From Burkholderiales bacterium (GTDB lineage Bacteria; Pseudomonadota; Gammaproteobacteria; Burkholderiales; Burkholderiaceae_C), in contig JAEKLF010000035.1 of NCBI GenBank assembly GCA_019509985.1, positions 62,001 through 126,000 on the forward strand: 64,000 nt of DNA, written 5' to 3'. The notes beneath the pieces were generated by a model. It saw only the letters and a program-made list of their open reading frames with translations, was not told where the DNA came from and made no database searches. The position numbers and the translations under genes were made by a program. Shown here piece after piece: positions 17,735-27,337 of this stretch. Numbering within the stretch: position 1 is the first letter of the stretch; the number at the start of each line of letters is the position of its first letter.

Positions 17735-18469
17735 ATGAACCGACTGAATGGAAAGACCGCCGTGATCACCGGTGGCGCGACCGGCATCGGCCGCGCCGCG
17801 GCGAAGCGCTTCGTCGAGGAAGGCGCTTTCGTCTTCATCTTCGGCCGCCGGCAGCACGCGCTGGCCGCCGCGCTGGCCGAACTCGGGCCCAACGCCCGCG
17901 CGGTGAAGGGCTCGGTGTCCGATCCGGCCGATCTCGACCGGCTCTATGCGGCGGTGAGGGCAGAGCGCGGAAGCCTCGACATCGTCTTCGCCAATGCCGG
18001 GGCAGGAAGCCAGCTCGCGCTCGGCAAGATCACCGCCGGGCACATCGACGAAACCTTCGACACCAATGTGAAGGGCACGATCTTCACGGTCCAGAAGGCG
18101 CTGCCACTGATGGGCAAGGGCGGTTCGATCATCCTCACCGGATCGAGCGCCGGCACCACGGGCGCCCCGGCGATGAGTGCCTACAGCGCGAGCAAGGCGG
18201 CCGTGCGCAACCTGGCGCGGAGCTGGGCGGAGGATCTGAAAGGCACCGGCATCCGGGTCAACGTCCTGTCGCCTGGAGCGACTGCGACCGAACTCGCGAA
18301 GGAAGCGCTGGGCGAGGAGGGCCAGAAGGTCTTCGCCGCGATGACGCCGCTTCAGCGCATGGCCGATCCGGCGGAGATCGGGGCGGTGGCCGCCTTTCTT
18401 GCGTCGTCGGACAGCAGCTTCATGACCGCCAGCGAGGTCGCCGTCGACGGCGGCCTGGCGCAACTCTGA
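17735..18469 (+). CDS. short-chain dehydrogenase/reductase (SDR)
   Basis: A 244-residue classical SDR. Cofactor motif TGGATGIG (residues about 12-19), NAG in FANAGAG, catalytic Ser in LTGSSAG and YSASK (Tyr-x3-Lys), C-terminal DGGLAQL. FGRRQ after beta-2 suggests NADPH preference. The start at 17735 follows an AAGGA site. It lies 31 bp behind azoR. The substrate is not predictable. Confidence 0.93.
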   Translation: MNRLNGKTAVITGGATGIGRAAAKRFVEEGAFVFIFGRRQHALAAALAELGPNARAVKGSVSDPADLDRLYAAVRAERGSLDIVFANAGAGSQLALGKITAGHIDETFDTNVKGTIFTVQKALPLMGKGGSIILTGSSAGTTGAPAMSAYSASKAAVRNLARSWAEDLKGTGIRVNVLSPGATATELAKEALGEEGQKVFAAMTPLQRMADPAEIGAVAAFLASSDSSFMTASEVAVDGGLAQL

Positions 18470-18537
18470 CCCGCCACGCCCGGCCGGTTCCTTCCACATC
18501 CGGAGCCGGTCAGGCGTGCTGAATCCAAGGAGAACAC

Positions 18538-19146
18538 ATGCGATACGCAATCATCGGCTTCGGCAACATCGGCCAGGCTCTGGCCAAGGCGTTTGCCCGA
18601 AGCGGCATCGACGTTGCCGTGGCAACCACGCGCGACCCGGGAAGTTTTGCAGCCGATGCGGCCGCGATCGGACCCACGGTCATCCCCAGGACGCTGGCGG
18701 AAGCGGTCAAGGCGGACATCGTCTTCCTGGCGGTCCGTTTCGAGTCGCACCGGGACGTCGCGAAGGCCCTTGCGACGTGGCAAGGGAAGACGATCGTCGA
18801 CGTGACCAATGCCTACGGCGTGCCTCCAGAGGAGTTGGGAGGGCTACCTTCGTCCAAAGCCGTCGCTCAGGCCTTCACCGGCGCCAGACTGGTCAAGGGA
18901 TTCAACCATTTGGGCGCCGCCGTCCTTGGCCAGGATCCGGCTGTACATGGTGGCAGGAGGGTCGTGTTCCTCGCGAGCGACGATGGCGACGCAGCGGCGG
19001 AGATTGCTGCCCTTGCGGAAAAGCTCGGTTTCTCGCCGATCAGGCTGGGCGCGCTTTCGGAAGGTGGATTGCTTGTGCAGGCGCGCGGAAACAGCTGGGG
19101 TGCGTTGATCTTCAAGGACTTGGTCAAGTTCGACGAAAGAAGCTGA
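18538..19146 (+). CDS. NADP-binding F420-reductase-like oxidoreductase
   Basis: A 202-residue Rossmann protein of the NADPH:F420 oxidoreductase/NPBR type. The nucleotide motif IIGFGNIGQALAKAF is at residues 5-19, ATTRDP suggests a phosphate-binding Arg, and LVKGFNHLGAAVLG is the family core. An AAGGAG site precedes ATG 18538. These proteins in organisms without F420 are often annotated as NADP oxidoreductases acting on quinone or flavin partners. Third gene of the azoR group. Confidence 0.88.
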   Translation: MRYAIIGFGNIGQALAKAFARSGIDVAVATTRDPGSFAADAAAIGPTVIPRTLAEAVKADIVFLAVRFESHRDVAKALATWQGKTIVDVTNAYGVPPEELGGLPSSKAVAQAFTGARLVKGFNHLGAAVLGQDPAVHGGRRVVFLASDDGDAAAEIAALAEKLGFSPIRLGALSEGGLLVQARGNSWGALIFKDLVKFDERS

Positions 19147-19226
19147 TTGCAAGTCTCGATGCGATCCGGCCCGGTGGACACCGCCCAGCTGCGCGAGGCG
19201 CACTGCCCTCCCGGGGCGCTGCAGGC

Positions 19227-19979
19227 TCAGCGGGAATTGAAGGGGAGGGCCGCAGCGCGGGTCACGTTGCGCATGCTGAAGATGCCTGCCCCGGTGGGTT
19301 CACAAGCTGGCGAGTCATTTGCCGGGGCGGCCCGGCGTCGCGCAGGCTCGGTGAGCAGGATGGTGACGAGACCCAAGGCGGCGCCCGCGGGCACATCCAG
19401 CACGTGATGCTGATAGGTGGTCAACACCGATACGGCGATCAACGCAAACCAACTGTGCAGGACCCCGGCCCGCCAGCCGCGCAGGCCTGGCGCGAAGCGC
19501 GCCCACATCAAGACGAGCACCCCGATGTGCAGCGAGGGTGCGCGGTTGTAGGGCATGTCGCAGTGGCCGAGCAGATTGAACATGAAGCCGATCGGGCCTT
19601 CGGTCAATGGCCGTTCGAAGGTGAAGCGCAGCGGGAAAGCGGCATAGCAAAGCACCGACACGATCAGCACGATGAAGAGTCGCAGAACGTGGCGCCGCAG
19701 CCGCGCCTCATCGGGGTCGACGAAGAAGGACCACGCGAAAAAAACGCAGATCGACAGATAGGGCACGACGCTCCAGCCCACAAAGGGAATGGCACGCTCC
19801 CATTCGAATACGCCTGTGCCGACATCGGCCCGCAGGCTGGTCAGTCGGTTTGACAGCGTGTACAGCGCGACATAGGCCGCCGACGTGACAGCCATGCAGG
19901 GCAGGGGCCGCCAGCGCGGCTGAGCAAGCTGGGCAAGCTGGGCATGCTTGCCCTCGTGCCCGTGGCTGGTATCGATCAT
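19227..19979 (-). CDS. PAP2-family membrane phosphatase/phosphotransferase
   Basis: A 250-residue protein with about six helices. Active-site elements are seen as NRAPSLHIGVLVLMW (PSLH, motif 2) and TYQHHVLDVPAGAALG (motif 3, with H-x3-D); motif 1 (normally KxxxxxxRP) is weak, with FERPLTEGP the nearest match. This spacing resembles the inositolphosphotransferase/Aur1-like branch (PAP2_3). A GGAG site lies 6 nt before ATG 19979. It follows the YeiH-cytochrome gene on the same strand after 129 bp. The substrate is unknown; a lipid phosphate or phospholipid head group is likely. Confidence 0.82.
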   Translation of the reverse strand: MIDTSHGHEGKHAQLAQLAQPRWRPLPCMAVTSAAYVALYTLSNRLTSLRADVGTGVFEWERAIPFVGWSVVPYLSICVFFAWSFFVDPDEARLRRHVLRLFIVLIVSVLCYAAFPLRFTFERPLTEGPIGFMFNLLGHCDMPYNRAPSLHIGVLVLMWARFAPGLRGWRAGVLHSWFALIAVSVLTTYQHHVLDVPAGAALGLVTILLTEPARRRAAPANDSPACEPTGAGIFSMRNVTRAAALPFNSR

Positions 19980-20108
19980 CGTGGTCTCCGTGCCGGGTGC
20001 CGCCACCCGCTTCTCCTTGATTACGAGAAGGCAGACACGATGTGGACAGCGGCGGTATTCGTCACGCTGCGCCGGCCGGCAACCGGTTCGCGGCGCCGCT
20101 GCCGAGCC

Positions 20109-21533
20109 CTACAGCGAAGCAACGAACGCAAAGACGGCCTTTTGCTCGTCTTCGTCGAGTTCAAAGAACCGCCTCCTGACGATTTCGCCTTCGCCGCCGT
20201 GTTCCAGCACGGCGTCGCGCAGACTGGCCGCGCGGCCATCGTGCAGGTATCGGTCGCGCAGCCGCGTGCCGATCAGCGGCGTCGTCCGCCATTCGGCGCC
20301 GCTTGCCTGGCCCTGCGTGATCTTGTCGTCGAGCGCCGAACCCATGTCGTGCAGCAGCAGGTCGGAATAGAGCGGCACATCGCCGTTGATGCCGCGCAGG
20401 CTGGGCACGTGGCATTTGGCGCAGCCGACTGCGTTGAACAGCCGGGCGCCCTGGCCTGACGGGATGCTGCTCGCAGCAGCCGATGGCACGACGGCGCTCG
20501 TGCCCTGGTTCGCCCGCACCAGCACGTAGGCAACAGCGGCAGACGTCAACAGCGCGAAGATGCCGGCCGCGACCAATCGCAGGCCGCCGCTGCCGACCAA
20601 GGGCTTCAGCGGCGTGGTGAGACCCAGCGCGATCATCACCATCAGGAACAGGAACTGGTCGCCCTGGAGGATGGTTGCGCGGACCTGGGGATGCACCGTC
20701 ACGACCGAGTTGAACAACAGCACCGCCAGGAAGGCCAACACGAACCAGGGTACGGGCACACGGCCGCGCGCCTCGCCCACGGCCTGCCGGCGCTGCATGA
20801 CGCCCAGCACCAGCAGCAGCGGGATGAGCATCACGACCTTGCTGAGCTTCACCAGGGTCGCGATGTTCAGCGCCCCCTCGGACACTGCGAACGAGGCGCC
20901 GTAGACCTGGGCCTGCTCGAAGATGCTCGCCCCGACGGTGATGCCGAAGCCGCGCTCGTCCAGGCCCGGCATGCAGCCGGCAAGAAAGCCGATGGGATAC
21001 AGCAGCAGGGCGACGGTGCCGGCCAGCGTGATGAGGGCGATCGCCACGCCGGCATGCCGTTCCCGGCCCTTGTCCATCGACGCCACCGACAGGATGGCTG
21101 CTGCACCGCACACCGACGAGCCGACCGCGACCAGCAGCGCCAGCTGCGGGTCGAGTCGGAACAGGTGCACCGCCACCCAGCGGACGAGCAGAAGCACCAC
21201 CGCCAATTCGACCGCGGCAATCATGATGGGTGCCAGGCCCAGGTCGCTCAGCAGAGTGACCGTGATCCGAAACCCGAGCAGCACGATGCCGGTGCGCAGC
21301 AGGTAGCGTTTGGTGAAGTCCAGCCCGGGCCGTAGCGAGGCCGGGCAGGCAAACACGTTGCCGAGCAGAAGGCCCAGCAGCATGGACACGAGCACCGGGT
21401 TGCGCGCGATCGGGTCACCCAGGCCGCCGGCGATCCAGCCCGCCGCGAGAGCCAGTGCGGCGGCGACGAGGATGCCGGGCCATCGCTCGCGCAGCTTCAG
21501 GTCGATGCCGGACCAGCGCAGTGCGAGCGTCAT
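20109..21533 (-). CDS. YeiH-family membrane transporter fused to a cytochrome c domain (second haem domain of a DHOR-type oxidoreductase)
   Basis: 474 residues. Residues 1 to about 340 form a YeiH/UPF0324 transporter (putative sulfate exporter family) with about ten helices, including VGSSVCGAAAILSVASM and GASIFEQAQVYGASF typical of the family. After a Ser/Ala linker, residues 362-474 are a c-type cytochrome: ARLFNAVGCAKCHVPSLRG (CxxCH), YSDLLLHDMGSAL, SGAEWRTTPLIGTRLRDRYL and HDGRA. This block matches the C-terminal half of di-haem oxidoreductases (DHOR/DUF1111, thiol oxidoreductase-like). The matching N-terminal half is at the end of the preceding gene, which this one overlaps by ATGA. Haem attachment requires the C-terminus to be periplasmic. 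The transported ion and redox partner are inference only. Confidence 0.9.
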   Translation of the reverse strand: MTLALRWSGIDLKLRERWPGILVAAALALAAGWIAGGLGDPIARNPVLVSMLLGLLLGNVFACPASLRPGLDFTKRYLLRTGIVLLGFRITVTLLSDLGLAPIMIAAVELAVVLLLVRWVAVHLFRLDPQLALLVAVGSSVCGAAAILSVASMDKGRERHAGVAIALITLAGTVALLLYPIGFLAGCMPGLDERGFGITVGASIFEQAQVYGASFAVSEGALNIATLVKLSKVVMLIPLLLVLGVMQRRQAVGEARGRVPVPWFVLAFLAVLLFNSVVTVHPQVRATILQGDQFLFLMVMIALGLTTPLKPLVGSGGLRLVAAGIFALLTSAAVAYVLVRANQGTSAVVPSAAASSIPSGQGARLFNAVGCAKCHVPSLRGINGDVPLYSDLLLHDMGSALDDKITQGQASGAEWRTTPLIGTRLRDRYLHDGRAASLRDAVLEHGGEGEIVRRRFFELDEDEQKAVFAFVASL

Positions 21534-23671
21534 TGCAGCGCCTCGCCAAGGCGCTGGGGAGCTGCCGGCTTGGGGACGGTGGGCGAGCGCGCCAAGGCGA
21601 TGTCGCGAAGATAGGCCGAGAGCGCTCTCACCATGGAACCGTCGTCCGTCACCACTGCCGCGGGGTGCGCGGCCAGTGCGCTGTGGACACCCATCTCATT
21701 GGCAAGCGCCGCAGCCACGGCCTCGTCCAGCCGCGCGGAGTCGGCCTTCCAGCCGTAGCGCCCGACCCGCTGCGTCCCGTCTGCGCCGGTCACGTAATGC
21801 ACGCGGCCCTTGATGCCATCGCCCTTGCTGAAGGCCTGCGCCTCGATGACCGCGTCTGGTATCTCGTCCAGCCGGCCGGTCGCTGCGAGCGCCAGCGGCA
21901 TGCGAAGCGAGACGACATTGGCGGCGCGCGGCAACGGCTCGGACAGCACCGCCGAAGCGGCCATCGAGTGCCGTGGCGCCATCCCGGCAGCAGGGTCGTC
22001 GGTGGCGAGCACCCGCCCGCTGACCGGGTCCATGCGGGCGATGCGGCGCGCGAAGTGCTCCTCGCGTGAACTCGCGCCGCCCGGGCCTGGGTGGCAGGCC
22101 ACGCAGGACGCGGCGTTGAACCGCGGGCCTAGCCCCGTGGCGGGCGTGAGTGTGGCCGAGAAGATGCGTGCGCCTGCCGCCGCCGTTTCAAAGGGCCTGG
22201 GCCGTGAGGCGACGGCATCGGCGCGTGAGGCGAAGGCGCCGGAGGCATCGAAGCCGCTCGTTTCGATCAGCACGCTTTCGACGGCCCCGCCGGCGGCCTC
22301 ACGCTCGGCGATCAGCCAGAGGCGCTGCGCATCGGCCGAGACGGCGATGGCGCGCAGCCGGCCGCCGCCCACGTCGCGGCCGTCCGGCCAGGCGACCGCT
22401 GCTCTGGCCACGACGGTGCCATCCTGCCTCAGGCGCAGCACCGACCCGTCACCGCGATTGACGACGTAGAGATCGGAGCCTCCGGCGAGCGTGGTGTGGC
22501 TTGCGAAGCGCGGGTTGGCGATCTCGGGCACGCAAGCCGCCAGATCGACCGGGTGCTTGAGCCAAGGCGACTGCAGGTAGCGAGTGCGCTGCAGCTTGAA
22601 TTGGCGCGTGTCGTCCGTGAGCTGCAGCACGACAACGCGGTCGCGCCGGGCATCGGTGACGTACAGCGCCCGCTCGGGAATCCACTGGAAGGCTATGCCG
22701 ATGACGCCGGGGTCTTCATCGCCGACATCCACCGTTCCGGGCGGTGCCAGGCCATCGACGCCGTCCTGCACGTGCACCTGCACCACCGCGCCATTGCCCG
22801 TCACCACCGCGAACACGGCGAAGCCGCTGCCGTCCGGCGATGAGCCGAGGAAGGCGGTGCCGAGGGCGCCTTTATCCATCGCGCCGGGCGTGAGCTGACC
22901 ACTGTCCTGCCGGTTCAGCAGCGAAGCCAGCCAGCCCAAGCGGACGGCCTTCGGGCGGCTGGTGCGAGGCGTCTGTGCGCCCACGAAGACGCCGCCGGCG
23001 CTGTCGCTGGGCGCGTTCGCCAGCGGCGCACCGTCCGGGTCGAGAACGCTTTCGCTGCCGGCGCCCTGCAGCCCGAAAGGCGCGTTCGCGACCCACGGGC
23101 GCCCGAAGCCGTTGTTGATGGACAGGTAGCGCGGCCCGGAAACGCCGGCGAAGTCGGCCGTGCGGGCGCTGGCGTTGTGCAGCCGGTTGAGCTGGCCGGG
23201 CGATTGCACGCTGTACAGCTGAACGGCGCCGGCCTCGGCCGGCCGTCCGGCCGCCAGCACCGCGGGAACGGCAAGTGCGTGCCCCGCCGTTGCGGCAGTC
23301 GGGTCGATGGACAGGACCGCGCCCGGCGCATGGGCCGCGTTGCCCGGCGAGGCGCCGAAGTTCTGCTCGACGGCGACCAATAGGCGCTGTGGATCCAACG
23401 CCCGTCCGGCCTGCGTCTGCAGCAGGAACTCGGGGTTGGACACGAAGGGACCGCCACTGTGGAAGCGGCCGACCTGGCGCACGCCGAACGCGCGGTGCAT
23501 GCCCGTCGCGACCACGCGGGCGCGCAGCGGCCAGGTCGGTGCTGCGGGGCGGACGCCTGTTGCGGTGGGCGAAGTCGCCTCGGTGGCCGCTTGGGTTGAT
23601 GGCGCAGTGGCAGCCAGCACAGTGAACGCGAGGGCCAGGCCGTGCATCGCAGCCCGTGATGCGCTTCGCAT
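21530..23671 (-). CDS. secreted beta-propeller protein with C-terminal cytochrome c domain (first haem domain of a DHOR-type oxidoreductase)
   Basis: 713 residues with a signal peptide (LALAFTVLAATAPSTQAA). Residues about 50-490 contain repeated LYVVNRGDGSVLRL- and LYVTDARRDRVVVLQ-like blades, suggesting a beta-propeller. From residue 498 a haem domain begins: LGPRFNAASCVACHPGPGG (CxxCH at 523-527), MPLALAATGRLDEIPDAVIE, GDGIKGRVHYV, RVGRYGWKADSARLDE, NEMGVHS. These are the consecutive blocks of the N-terminal and middle part of DHOR/DUF1111 proteins, but the second CxxCH that should follow is absent; it occurs instead on the overlapping YeiH-fusion gene. It lies 139 bp downstream of the Ser/Thr kinase gene, on the same strand. 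Confidence 0.85.
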   Translation of the reverse strand: MRSASRAAMHGLALAFTVLAATAPSTQAATEATSPTATGVRPAAPTWPLRARVVATGMHRAFGVRQVGRFHSGGPFVSNPEFLLQTQAGRALDPQRLLVAVEQNFGASPGNAAHAPGAVLSIDPTAATAGHALAVPAVLAAGRPAEAGAVQLYSVQSPGQLNRLHNASARTADFAGVSGPRYLSINNGFGRPWVANAPFGLQGAGSESVLDPDGAPLANAPSDSAGGVFVGAQTPRTSRPKAVRLGWLASLLNRQDSGQLTPGAMDKGALGTAFLGSSPDGSGFAVFAVVTGNGAVVQVHVQDGVDGLAPPGTVDVGDEDPGVIGIAFQWIPERALYVTDARRDRVVVLQLTDDTRQFKLQRTRYLQSPWLKHPVDLAACVPEIANPRFASHTTLAGGSDLYVVNRGDGSVLRLRQDGTVVARAAVAWPDGRDVGGGRLRAIAVSADAQRLWLIAEREAAGGAVESVLIETSGFDASGAFASRADAVASRPRPFETAAAGARIFSATLTPATGLGPRFNAASCVACHPGPGGASSREEHFARRIARMDPVSGRVLATDDPAAGMAPRHSMAASAVLSEPLPRAANVVSLRMPLALAATGRLDEIPDAVIEAQAFSKGDGIKGRVHYVTGADGTQRVGRYGWKADSARLDEAVAAALANEMGVHSALAAHPAAVVTDDGSMVRALSAYLRDIALARSPTVPKPAAPQRLGEALQ

Positions 23672-23810
23672 GGAAAATTCCGTTTCAGGGGTTTTTATAC
23701 GGTGTACGCATTTGGGACGCCTGGTTGGACATGGCGTGCTGACGGCTACGGCGGCAGCGCCCCCCGGGCGAGCCGACGTGCTGCCGATGCGCCGGATCGC
23801 GAAGTTCTGT

Positions 23811-26660
23811 TTACAGGCCCGCGAGTTGGCGAGCCCGCGCGAGTCGAGGGCTGCCAGGATGCTGACCGGCGAGGTCGGTCAACGCCGCACGAGCTGCCGA
23901 CGCTGCCTCGGCGCTGCGGCCCAGGGCGCTCAAGACCTCCGCACGGCGCAAGCTGGAATCCGCGCGCTCCACTGAGGTGGGGAACAGGGCCAGCTTCGCG
24001 TTCTGTGCAGATGCGAGTGCGCGTTCTGCCTCGGCCATGTTGCCCAGGCGGGCGGCGGCGAGCGCGGCGTATTCGGCGGCGACCCGATAGGCACGGCCTG
24101 TCGCCGCGCGTTCAGCACTGAGAATTTTCATCAAAGCGCGCGCCGTATCGAGTGCGGCGGCGGGCTCCGCGGAAGCCAATTCCAGCATCGCCTGGACCTC
24201 CAGCGTGCGAATCCAGATCAGCGTCGCGCGCACGGGCTGCGGGAGGCTCTTGCGATAGTTCAGCAGGGCGTCCAGCGCCTCTCTCGGATGGCCTGCCAGG
24301 TCGAGCGCCAACAGCGGCCAGAACGAAGTCAGGTCGTTGTCGCCCAGTGCCGAAGGCGTCAGCAATGCTTTCTTGTCGCCAGAGAAAATTGCGGCAGCTG
24401 ACGCGCTGTCGCCCGAGAACCAGGCGCTTTCAAGGCGCTGCTCACGAAGGAGTCGCGCCATCGAAGGTGTCACGCCCCCGGCGGTGCCGGCCATCTGGCG
24501 CTCTTGTTCGGCGAGAAAGGCGTCGCTTCTTGCGTAGTCGCCCTGGCGCGAGATTGCGTCGGCGACTGCCGCCACGGCACGCAGGGTGTTGCGGCTGTCC
24601 AGGCCGTAACTGGCGGTGAAGCCGCGCAGCGCAGCCCTCGCCGCGACCTCCGCTTCCGGCGCACGGGCGTTAGCCTGCAGCGCGTAGCCCAGGGACCGCT
24701 GCGCCGGAGCGTTTTCGATCTGGCCGACGGAAGACTTGCCCATGCCTGCCTGCGCTTGTTGCGCATACAGCAAGGCCTGAGCGTCATCCCACCCGAGCCA
24801 GAACTGCGAGAACTGCTTCAGGTTCTCGAAGCGGGCCGGCGCGCCGGGTGCCCAGCGAGCCAATGCCCGCTCGTTGCGCAGGAATACCGCTTCTGCCTCG
24901 GCGCGCTTTCCTTGAATTCTGAGAATGCTTCCCAGACCCGCTGCGACTGACCCCCGACTGGCTTCCGTGTTCGGGTCGTTGACGTCGGGCGCCCATTCGA
25001 CGCCGGCCCGGCGCTCTGCTTCGCATTCGTCCCAGCGACGCAGCCTGAACAAGGCAGCCCCGAGCACGCGGTAGGCTTCGAGAACTTTGTAGGGCGCGGC
25101 ATCCTGCGCCTTGAGGCTTTCGATGAGCTGCCTGGCTACCGGCACAACGGCCTCGAACTCTTCGGTGTGGTCAAGCTGCAGCGCGACAGCGGAGAGCTGC
25201 GCCGCGCGCTCGATGGGCCGGTCCTTCAGCCGCGGGGCCATGTCATCCAGCTTTTTCCGCAGGACGAGCGTGACGGCATGCGGACGGGTCAGTGATTCCG
25301 GCGCTTCTGTCGCCGCGACCGATAGCTGCATCATGGTCTCGACATAGAGTTCGCGCACCGCGTCGGCGCCGTCCAACTCTGCTCGTCCCAGTCGCTGCTC
25401 CTCGCGCGCGATTCCAGCCTGCCAAAGCGATATCCCGGCGCCGACGACGATCGCGCTCGTCAGCGCTGAAGCCATTGCCACCGCCAGCGCATGGCGGCGC
25501 ACGAACTTCGAGGCTCGGTAGAGCCGGCTGTCAGGCCTGGCCAAGACCGGCTCGCCACGCAGGTAGCGCTGCATGTCCTGGGCGAACGATTCCATGCTGG
25601 CGTACCGTTGCACTGTCGACTTCTTGAGGCCCCGGTTCAGGATGGCGTCCAGATCGCCGCGCAGGGCCCTGCGTGCTTCGGGCGTTGTTGCAGCATCGCT
25701 CGCCAGCCGGGGTTCGGCGGTCGCGATGGCCTCTTCGATCTCGGCAGGCGTGCCGCGCTTCAATCGGTAGGGCCGTGCACCCGCCAGCACCTCGTAGGCA
25801 ACGACCGCCATGCTGTAGACGTCGCTGGCCGTGCCGAGCGGCTCTCCGCAGATCTGCTCCGGGCTGGCGTAATCCAGCGTCAGCGCGCGGCCGCCGAATT
25901 GGGTCAATGCCGTCTCGCGCGTGCGGTCGCCCTCCAGCAGTTTGGCGATGCCGAAGTCCAACAGCTTCACTTGGCCGTCTGAGGTGACGAGGATGTTGCC
26001 GGGCTTCAAGTCGCGATGCACGACCAGCCGTGCGTGGGCATGCGAAACGGCGGCCATCACCTGCTGTAGCAGCGCGATCCGTTCGGGCATGCTTGACGAA
26101 TGCTCGCGGCAATAGGCGTCGATCGCCTTGCCTTCGACGTATTCCATCGCCAGGAAGGGCCGCCCCTGAGCATCCACCCCCGCGTCGTAGAGCCGGGCAA
26201 TGTGCGGGTGTTCCAGCGTCGCCAGGATTTCGCGTTCACGCCCGAGACGTTCGGCCAAGGCGTCGCCCCAGACGACGCGCGGCAGCTTCAGCGCCACGCG
26301 GCGCTTCATCAAGCCGTCCGAGCGCTCGGCGAGCCACACCGTGCCCATGCCGCCGCGCCCGATCTCCGAGATCAACCGGTACGCGCCAACCGGGCTGCCT
26401 GCACGCAGTCCATCTGCCTGTGCCTGCCCCGCATCAATGTCGAGCCTGGGCAACTGGCCGAGAAAGTCGTCGGTCTCGATGCCATGACGCTGCTTGAGCA
26501 ACGAGCGCAGCAAATCGCGGTGCGCCGCGTGCTCGCCCGCAAGGCTGTCCAGCCAGGTCGTGTGCTCGGAAGGCGGCAGGTCGAGCGCTTCGTCGAGCAG
26601 CGCGCTGATCGCCGGCCAATCGGCTTCGAACGTGGCGAGCGGTGCCTTGGCGTCACTCAC
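23811..26660 (-). CDS. membrane-anchored Ser/Thr protein kinase with periplasmic TPR-like domain
   Basis: About 949 residues. Kinase domain about 95-370: P-loop IGRGGMGTVW, Lys in RRVALKLP, catalytic loop VVHRDLKPGN, LDFGIAKL, YASPEQICG. One transmembrane helix about 390-413 (ALAVAMASALTSAIVVGAGI), then about 530 helical residues with TPR-like repeats. An N-terminal helical segment of about 90 residues precedes the kinase. GTG at 26660 with an upstream AGG is used; an in-frame TTG five codons earlier would overlap nothing but has no ribosome site. It directly follows the ECF sigma factor gene, a common pairing in which the kinase regulates the sigma factor or its targets. Confidence 0.92.
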   Translation of the reverse strand: MSDAKAPLATFEADWPAISALLDEALDLPPSEHTTWLDSLAGEHAAHRDLLRSLLKQRHGIETDDFLGQLPRLDIDAGQAQADGLRAGSPVGAYRLISEIGRGGMGTVWLAERSDGLMKRRVALKLPRVVWGDALAERLGREREILATLEHPHIARLYDAGVDAQGRPFLAMEYVEGKAIDAYCREHSSSMPERIALLQQVMAAVSHAHARLVVHRDLKPGNILVTSDGQVKLLDFGIAKLLEGDRTRETALTQFGGRALTLDYASPEQICGEPLGTASDVYSMAVVAYEVLAGARPYRLKRGTPAEIEEAIATAEPRLASDAATTPEARRALRGDLDAILNRGLKKSTVQRYASMESFAQDMQRYLRGEPVLARPDSRLYRASKFVRRHALAVAMASALTSAIVVGAGISLWQAGIAREEQRLGRAELDGADAVRELYVETMMQLSVAATEAPESLTRPHAVTLVLRKKLDDMAPRLKDRPIERAAQLSAVALQLDHTEEFEAVVPVARQLIESLKAQDAAPYKVLEAYRVLGAALFRLRRWDECEAERRAGVEWAPDVNDPNTEASRGSVAAGLGSILRIQGKRAEAEAVFLRNERALARWAPGAPARFENLKQFSQFWLGWDDAQALLYAQQAQAGMGKSSVGQIENAPAQRSLGYALQANARAPEAEVAARAALRGFTASYGLDSRNTLRAVAAVADAISRQGDYARSDAFLAEQERQMAGTAGGVTPSMARLLREQRLESAWFSGDSASAAAIFSGDKKALLTPSALGDNDLTSFWPLLALDLAGHPREALDALLNYRKSLPQPVRATLIWIRTLEVQAMLELASAEPAAALDTARALMKILSAERAATGRAYRVAAEYAALAAARLGNMAEAERALASAQNAKLALFPTSVERADSSLRRAEVLSALGRSAEAASAARAALTDLAGQHPGSPRLARARQLAGL

Positions 26661-26675
26661 GCGGCGCCTGCTCAA

Positions 26676-27230
26676 TCAGTTGCGCAGTGCGTGGGCCAGC
26701 AGCAGCCGCGCCTTGTCCCAGTCGCGGCGCACGGTGCGTGATGACAGACCCAGTGCTTCGGCGATCTCGTCGTCGTCCAAGCCGCCGAAGTAGCGCATCT
26801 CGACCACGCGCCCCAGCCGTTCGTCGATGCGGCTGAGGTCTTCCAACGCGGCGTGGACGTCCAGGATCTCGTCGGACGCGGCGGGCAGTGAGCCGATGAG
26901 TTCGGAATCGAGCGTGATCTGCTCGGCATCGCCACCGCGGCGGTCCGTCTTCGCGACGCGTGCCGCATCCACGATGATCGAGCGCATCACCGTCGCCGCG
27001 TAGGCCAGGAAGTGTGAGCGATCCGCTGGCGTCAGCCTCTGCCCCTTGAGGAACTTGAGATAGCACTCGTTGACCAGCGCGGTCGTTTCCATCAAGCCGT
27101 CGCGGGACCCGCGTGCCAGGCGCCGATGAGCAACTTGCCGGAGTTCGGGATAGAGCAGCTCGAATATCCGGTCGAAAGCCTCGCGGTCGCCTGCGCGAGC
27201 CGCACCAATCAGCAGCGTCACTTCCCCCAT
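26676..27230 (-). CDS. ECF RNA polymerase sigma factor (TIGR02999-like)
   Basis: 184 residues with sigma region 2 (AFDRIFELLYPELRQVAHRR, ETTALVNECYLKFLKG, HFLAYAATVMRSIIVD) and region 4 (VVEMRYFGGLDDDEIAEALG, LSSRTVRRDWDKARLLL). The sub-family with LVNECYLKFL and a paired Ser/Thr kinase but no anti-sigma gene is typical of this group. It stands at the head of a same-strand run: sigma factor, kinase, propeller-cytochrome, YeiH-cytochrome, PAP2. Regulation through the kinase is inferred from the pairing. Confidence 0.93.
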   Translation of the reverse strand: MGEVTLLIGAARAGDREAFDRIFELLYPELRQVAHRRLARGSRDGLMETTALVNECYLKFLKGQRLTPADRSHFLAYAATVMRSIIVDAARVAKTDRRGGDAEQITLDSELIGSLPAASDEILDVHAALEDLSRIDERLGRVVEMRYFGGLDDDEIAEALGLSSRTVRRDWDKARLLLAHALRN

Positions 27231-27337
27231 TCCGTCGCTCCGCCCGAAAGAATCTTGTGAGCTGCGATGGTAACGAACGCATTAAGCGGGCTGGCACGCC
27301 GTGTCTCCCTAGGTTCGGCAAGGACGGTTTCATTGCT

